42,582 bases of DNA, from positions 1-42,582 of the IMG/VR virus record IMGVR_UViG_3300044616_000931; one strand, given 5' to 3'. A model generated the notes under the pieces. It saw only the letters and a list, made by a program, of their open reading frames with translations, ran no database searches and had not been told where the DNA came from. Source of the DNA: a virus. How positions within the stretch are numbered: the stretch's first letter is position 1; the number at the start of each line of letters is the position of its first letter. Positions 39,904-42,582 of this stretch are shown here, in pieces. A program made the position numbers and the translations under genes.

Positions 39904-40623
39904 ATGAAAAGAACAATCATCATAATACCAGCAAGATGGGGCTCAACTCGTTTACCCGCAAAACCTCTCGTAGACATTTTAGGAAAGCCTATGATCCAAT
40001 GGGTTTATGATGAATGTAAAAAATCCGTAGCAGATGAGGTTTATGTAGCCACTGATGATGAAAGAATTCATCGTAAAGTTATTGCATTCGGTGGTAAATC
40101 TATAATGACAAGTGATTGTAAAACTGGTACGGATCGTATTATTGAAGCTGCAAAGGATCTAACTTATGATATTTTAGTAAACATACAAGGTGATGAACCA
40201 GGATTAACCTTTAGAGATATTAATTCTCTTATTCATCTTGCCAATAAAAATCCTAATTCGGTTTCCACATTATCTGCTCTATTAGGACACGATGATCTAA
40301 AAAATAGGAATGTGGTAAAATTGGTTAAGTCTGGAAAAAAAATTGTGATGTTTACCAGAAGCAGTTCATATCTTTATAGCCCAGATGTAGAAAAACATAT
40401 AGGAGCATATGCATTTCCTAAAGATGTTATAAAACAGATAAGTAAGTTAAGAACACAAACCGAAAATGAAATAGCAGAATCTCTTGAGCAATTAAGATGG
40501 GCTGATTCTGGAATATCATTTACGTGTAATACGATATTACATGCTGCAAAGGGTGTAGATACCCCAGAAGATGTAATTATGATTGAATCATATCTGAAAC
40601 AAAGTAGAAAAATATCAATATAA
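39904..40623 (+). CDS. kdsB: CMP-Kdo synthetase (3-deoxy-manno-octulosonate cytidylyltransferase)
   Basis: A 239-aa protein from ATG 39904 (a TTG at 39898 adds two residues). IIPARWGSTRLPAKPLVDILGKPMI, VATDDERI, GTDRIIEAA and VNIQGDEPG match KdsB closely. The enzyme activates Kdo as CMP-Kdo for LPS core or capsule building. In a phage it may feed a host or phage transferase, or boost LPS modification. It ends the glycan cluster. Confidence 0.9.
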   Translation: MKRTIIIIPARWGSTRLPAKPLVDILGKPMIQWVYDECKKSVADEVYVATDDERIHRKVIAFGGKSIMTSDCKTGTDRIIEAAKDLTYDILVNIQGDEPGLTFRDINSLIHLANKNPNSVSTLSALLGHDDLKNRNVVKLVKSGKKIVMFTRSSSYLYSPDVEKHIGAYAFPKDVIKQISKLRTQTENEIAESLEQLRWADSGISFTCNTILHAAKGVDTPEDVIMIESYLKQSRKISI

Positions 40624-40639
40624 AACTAAATACCGTATT

Positions 40640-40873
40640 ATGCAACAACCAATGAACATGAATGTAGATCTTAATAGCACTACGGAGATTAAATGCGAGA
40701 ACTGTGGTAATGATACTTTTATTCCAATCTTTTATCTAAGAAAAGTTAGTAAACTTATTTCACCAGATGGTAATGATCGTATCCTTCCTATTGATACTCT
40801 TGCATGTCTTAAATGTAATCATGTAAATAAAGACTTTATCCCTGTACCAAAACAACCAAAACTAGAAAAATAA
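40640..40873 (+). CDS. Small zinc-ribbon protein, 77 aa
   Basis: Two Cys pairs, CENCGND near 19-25 and CLKCNHV near 57-63, with 30+ residues between them, form a typical zinc ribbon; the ends are short. It could bind DNA, RNA or a protein. It forms a run with the next two genes (spacing 3-6 bases), ending at the terminator at 41712. Confidence 0.7.
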   Translation: MQQPMNMNVDLNSTTEIKCENCGNDTFIPIFYLRKVSKLISPDGNDRILPIDTLACLKCNHVNKDFIPVPKQPKLEK

Positions 40874-40879
40874 ACAAAT

Positions 40880-41461
40880 ATGGAAAACGTTAAAGAAAAC
40901 GAAGTAGTTCAAGAACCTCTTAAAAGGAGTGAGCTTATTGCTCAACAAAAGGAACTTTTAGAACTTAATGAAAAGCTTCTAAAAGAAATGCAAGAAAGAG
41001 AATATACGATTGATCTTAACCACAAAAAGATTTTTGATCGTCTTATTAAATTCCTTGAAAAGGATGCCCCTTGGGGACATACCACTGCAACCGGTTTGGT
41101 TATGCTTTATCATAATCTTCGCGAGCAGAAAGAAAAAGTTATTAAGGCAAAAGAATGGGATGGCAAAATTGATTTAAGAGCTGCCAATGTAACTATTCTT
41201 TGGTCAATGGTAACAAAAATGACAGGTAATGGATTCCATGAAGCCAAGGCATTTATTGAATTGATGGCAGTATGTGGAGAAAGTTTATCTAACGCTGTTC
41301 AGAAGGCTCATTTAGATAATCAACAGCTTCGCGAAAATCATGCTCGCTTATCTCAAATCGATGATAAGTTATCAGATCCTACCACAATTAACGATATGGA
41401 AGATACTGCAGTTGAATCCGCATCAATTGCAGAAGAAGTAGATCCTATCATTGAAGCCTAA
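40880..41461 (+). CDS. Hypothetical coiled-coil protein, 193 aa
   Basis: An N-terminal coiled coil (QQKELLELNEKLLKEMQERE, about 22-41) is followed by a helical middle with FLEKDAPWGHTTATGLVMLYHNLREQK, and an acidic tail. No family that I can name, although similar proteins appear in T4-like marine phages. A structural or scaffold role is possible. Confidence 0.6.
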   Translation: MENVKENEVVQEPLKRSELIAQQKELLELNEKLLKEMQEREYTIDLNHKKIFDRLIKFLEKDAPWGHTTATGLVMLYHNLREQKEKVIKAKEWDGKIDLRAANVTILWSMVTKMTGNGFHEAKAFIELMAVCGESLSNAVQKAHLDNQQLRENHARLSQIDDKLSDPTTINDMEDTAVESASIAEEVDPIIEA

Positions 41462-41464
41462 TCA

Positions 41465-41713
41465 ATGAGCTTCCACAAAAGGTACATTGATAATAACCAG
41501 GTTATATCTCTATTTAAAGCCGGCGGTGCTGAACGAGTTATAAAGTGGTATACTGGCAAGGTTGATGCTCTAATCCTAGAATCTGGTTTGGCATCTGACA
41601 TTAATAAAATTCTTAGTGATAGTGAATGGGCTATTCTAGGCGCTACCAAAATTTCCGAAGAAATTACAAATAGAATAAATCAGGAATTAGGAATTGAGGA
41701 AATAAAAAAATAA
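41465..41713 (+). CDS. Hypothetical protein, 82 aa
   Basis: A small mostly helical protein (DNNQVISLFKAGGAERVIKWY, then ISEEITNRINQELG). It starts 3 bases after the previous gene, and its stop overlaps the terminator stem. No family is recognised. Confidence 0.6.
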   Translation: MSFHKRYIDNNQVISLFKAGGAERVIKWYTGKVDALILESGLASDINKILSDSEWAILGATKISEEITNRINQELGIEEIKK

Positions 41714-41732
41714 GGGACTTCGGTCCCTTTTT
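41712..41732 (+). terminator. Intrinsic terminator
   Basis: A 7-bp stem AAGGGAC/GTCCCTT with a TTCG tetraloop, followed by T-rich sequence, overlapping the stop of the 82-aa gene. It is the same UUCG architecture as the terminator at 5915. Confidence 0.88.
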
Positions 41733-41777
41733 ATTTCTCTATGTCATGACGGATAAATAAAAAAAGATAATATCAAC

Positions 41778-42485
41778 GTGAAATTTATTAAGAACTTTGT
41801 TAATTTCTTAACAGAAAAGAAAGAAGAAGATTTTGAGGACAAAATAAAGGGCCACGGATATTTTAAGGGAATATCTCAATCAACTGCTCGTAAAAAGCTA
41901 TCTCAAATGAAAGACCAGGCAGATAAGCCTGATGATGATCCATCTGCATATAAAGAATTACCTGGTGATACAAAGGGAAAGAAACTTCTAAAAACATCCA
42001 AGCATACTAAAACATATCAGGATCTTTATGGTGATGAAGAAAAAGAAAAGAATGAATCAATCATTAATTGGGAACTTCATCAAAAGCTTAAAGGTAATGA
42101 TATTAAGATAGAGAAAGAATTTTATCAATTTCCTTATCTTTTAAATGAAGATGATGCAGGTGGAGATCGTTCGCCTATTGATAATCCTGATATTGAAACC
42201 GCTCTTAAAAATAAGAGTGAAGAAACTGGAGTACCGGTACCACTTCTTAGAATTGTAATGCGTCGTGGTATGGCTGCATGGAAAAGTGGTCATCGTCCGG
42301 GTGCAGGGCAAGAACAGTGGGGATATGCAAGAGTTAATTCATTCCTAACACAAGCTCCAGGTACATGGGGTAGACCTATTAAAGATCCACAAAAGAATGG
42401 TCCTAAAGGTGCTTATGGTGCAGATGCCGATGTTGCTCAAGAGGTAATTAAAGGCGGCCATGATAAAAACCTAAAAAAGAAATAA
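41778..42485 (+). CDS. Phage protein of DUF5824-like type with capsid-targeting-like N-terminus
   Basis: A 235-aa protein starting at GTG 41778. It begins MKFIKNFVNFLTEKK, matching the motif of three other proteins here, with a possible protease site after LTE (residue 13). The middle is charged and disordered (KPDDDPSAYKELPGDTKGKK). The C-terminal about 80 residues (VPLLRIVMRRGMAAWKSGHRPG, EQWGYARVNSFLT, TWGRPIKD) match a domain I recall from many marine T4-like phages as DUF5824, function unknown. It may be a virion passenger. Confidence 0.65.
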   Translation: MKFIKNFVNFLTEKKEEDFEDKIKGHGYFKGISQSTARKKLSQMKDQADKPDDDPSAYKELPGDTKGKKLLKTSKHTKTYQDLYGDEEKEKNESIINWELHQKLKGNDIKIEKEFYQFPYLLNEDDAGGDRSPIDNPDIETALKNKSEETGVPVPLLRIVMRRGMAAWKSGHRPGAGQEQWGYARVNSFLTQAPGTWGRPIKDPQKNGPKGAYGADADVAQEVIKGGHDKNLKKK

Positions 42486-42486
42486 G

Positions 42487-42582
42487 ATGAAATCAATAAA
42501 ACTTTTTGAAGAATTTAAGGAGGCAACATCTTGCCCAGTTCCTACTAAAGATTTAGAAGTAAATACAAAAAATCGTGATCGT
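42487..42582 (+). CDS. Start of a protein with capsid-targeting-like N-terminus (partial)
   Basis: The first 32 codons are in the window and the frame is open to the edge. It begins MKSIKLFEEFKEATSCPVPT, almost the same as the start of the ATP-grasp protein, so it probably shares its targeting. It starts one base after the previous stop. Confidence 0.7.
   Translation, partial: MKSIKLFEEFKEATSCPVPTKDLEVNTKNRDR

Overview
The window is a 42.6 kb piece of a large T4-like contractile-tailed phage. The virion genes include a gp17-type large terminase, followed by a gp18-type sheath and gp19-type tube, a gp26-like hub or chaperone and a tape measure. T4-like enzymes include both topoisomerase II subunits, a dCMP hydroxymethylase-like protein, a late-type sigma factor and PhoH. 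The host is probably in the Bacteroidota. Three promoter-like sites read TTTC-N19-TATATTT(G/A), close to the Bacteroidota consensus TTTG-N19-TAnnTTTG. Almost all starts sit behind A-rich leaders without a Shine-Dalgarno. The tmRNA tag begins Gly-Glu-Glu, as Bacteroidota tags do. Every supported gene is on the + strand and the sequence is AT-rich.

Layout. 1-5.9 kb: end of a GroES-like co-chaperonin, terminase, sheath and tube, closed by a strong terminator. 6-11.8 kb: a GIY-YIG-like protein, the hub/chaperone pair, an LRR/PKD protein and the tape measure. 11.9-13.5 kb: a DnaQ-like exonuclease and three small unknown genes. 13.55-16.95 kb: a tmRNA and 22 tRNA genes that together cover all 20 amino acids. 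Several unclassified structured RNA elements and one RNase H-like (YkuK/DUF458) gene lie among them. 17-24.5 kb: topoisomerase II, then nucleotide metabolism (guanylate kinase-like, dNMP kinase-like, TS/dCMP hydroxymethylase-like) and an ATP-grasp enzyme. 24.5-27.5 kb: an inactivated-looking metallophosphoesterase, a sigma factor, a PD-(D/E)XK nuclease and small proteins. 27.5-32.2 kb: a collagen-like fibre, a membrane protein, PhoH and Hsp20. 32.2-40.6 kb: a ten-gene glycan cluster (GT25, GT11 and GT10-like transferases, cupin, FkbM methyltransferase, hexapeptide acyltransferase, SGNH hydrolase, DegT-like aminotransferase, Gmd, KdsB). 40.6 kb to the end: small phage proteins and two with an N-terminal MKxIKxF signal.

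How the genes fit together. The RNA locus looks like a self-contained translation-support kit: a promoter, boxA-like antitermination sequences, tRNAs for every amino acid, ribosome rescue by tmRNA, and extra structured RNAs. Four proteins share an N-terminal motif like the T4 capsid-targeting sequence, each followed by a plausible prohead-protease site, so they may travel inside the capsid. One of them is an ATP-grasp ligase. The glycan cluster could decorate the virion or remodel the host surface with fucose-type and Kdo-type sugars. All functional calls come from reading motifs by eye; no search was run.
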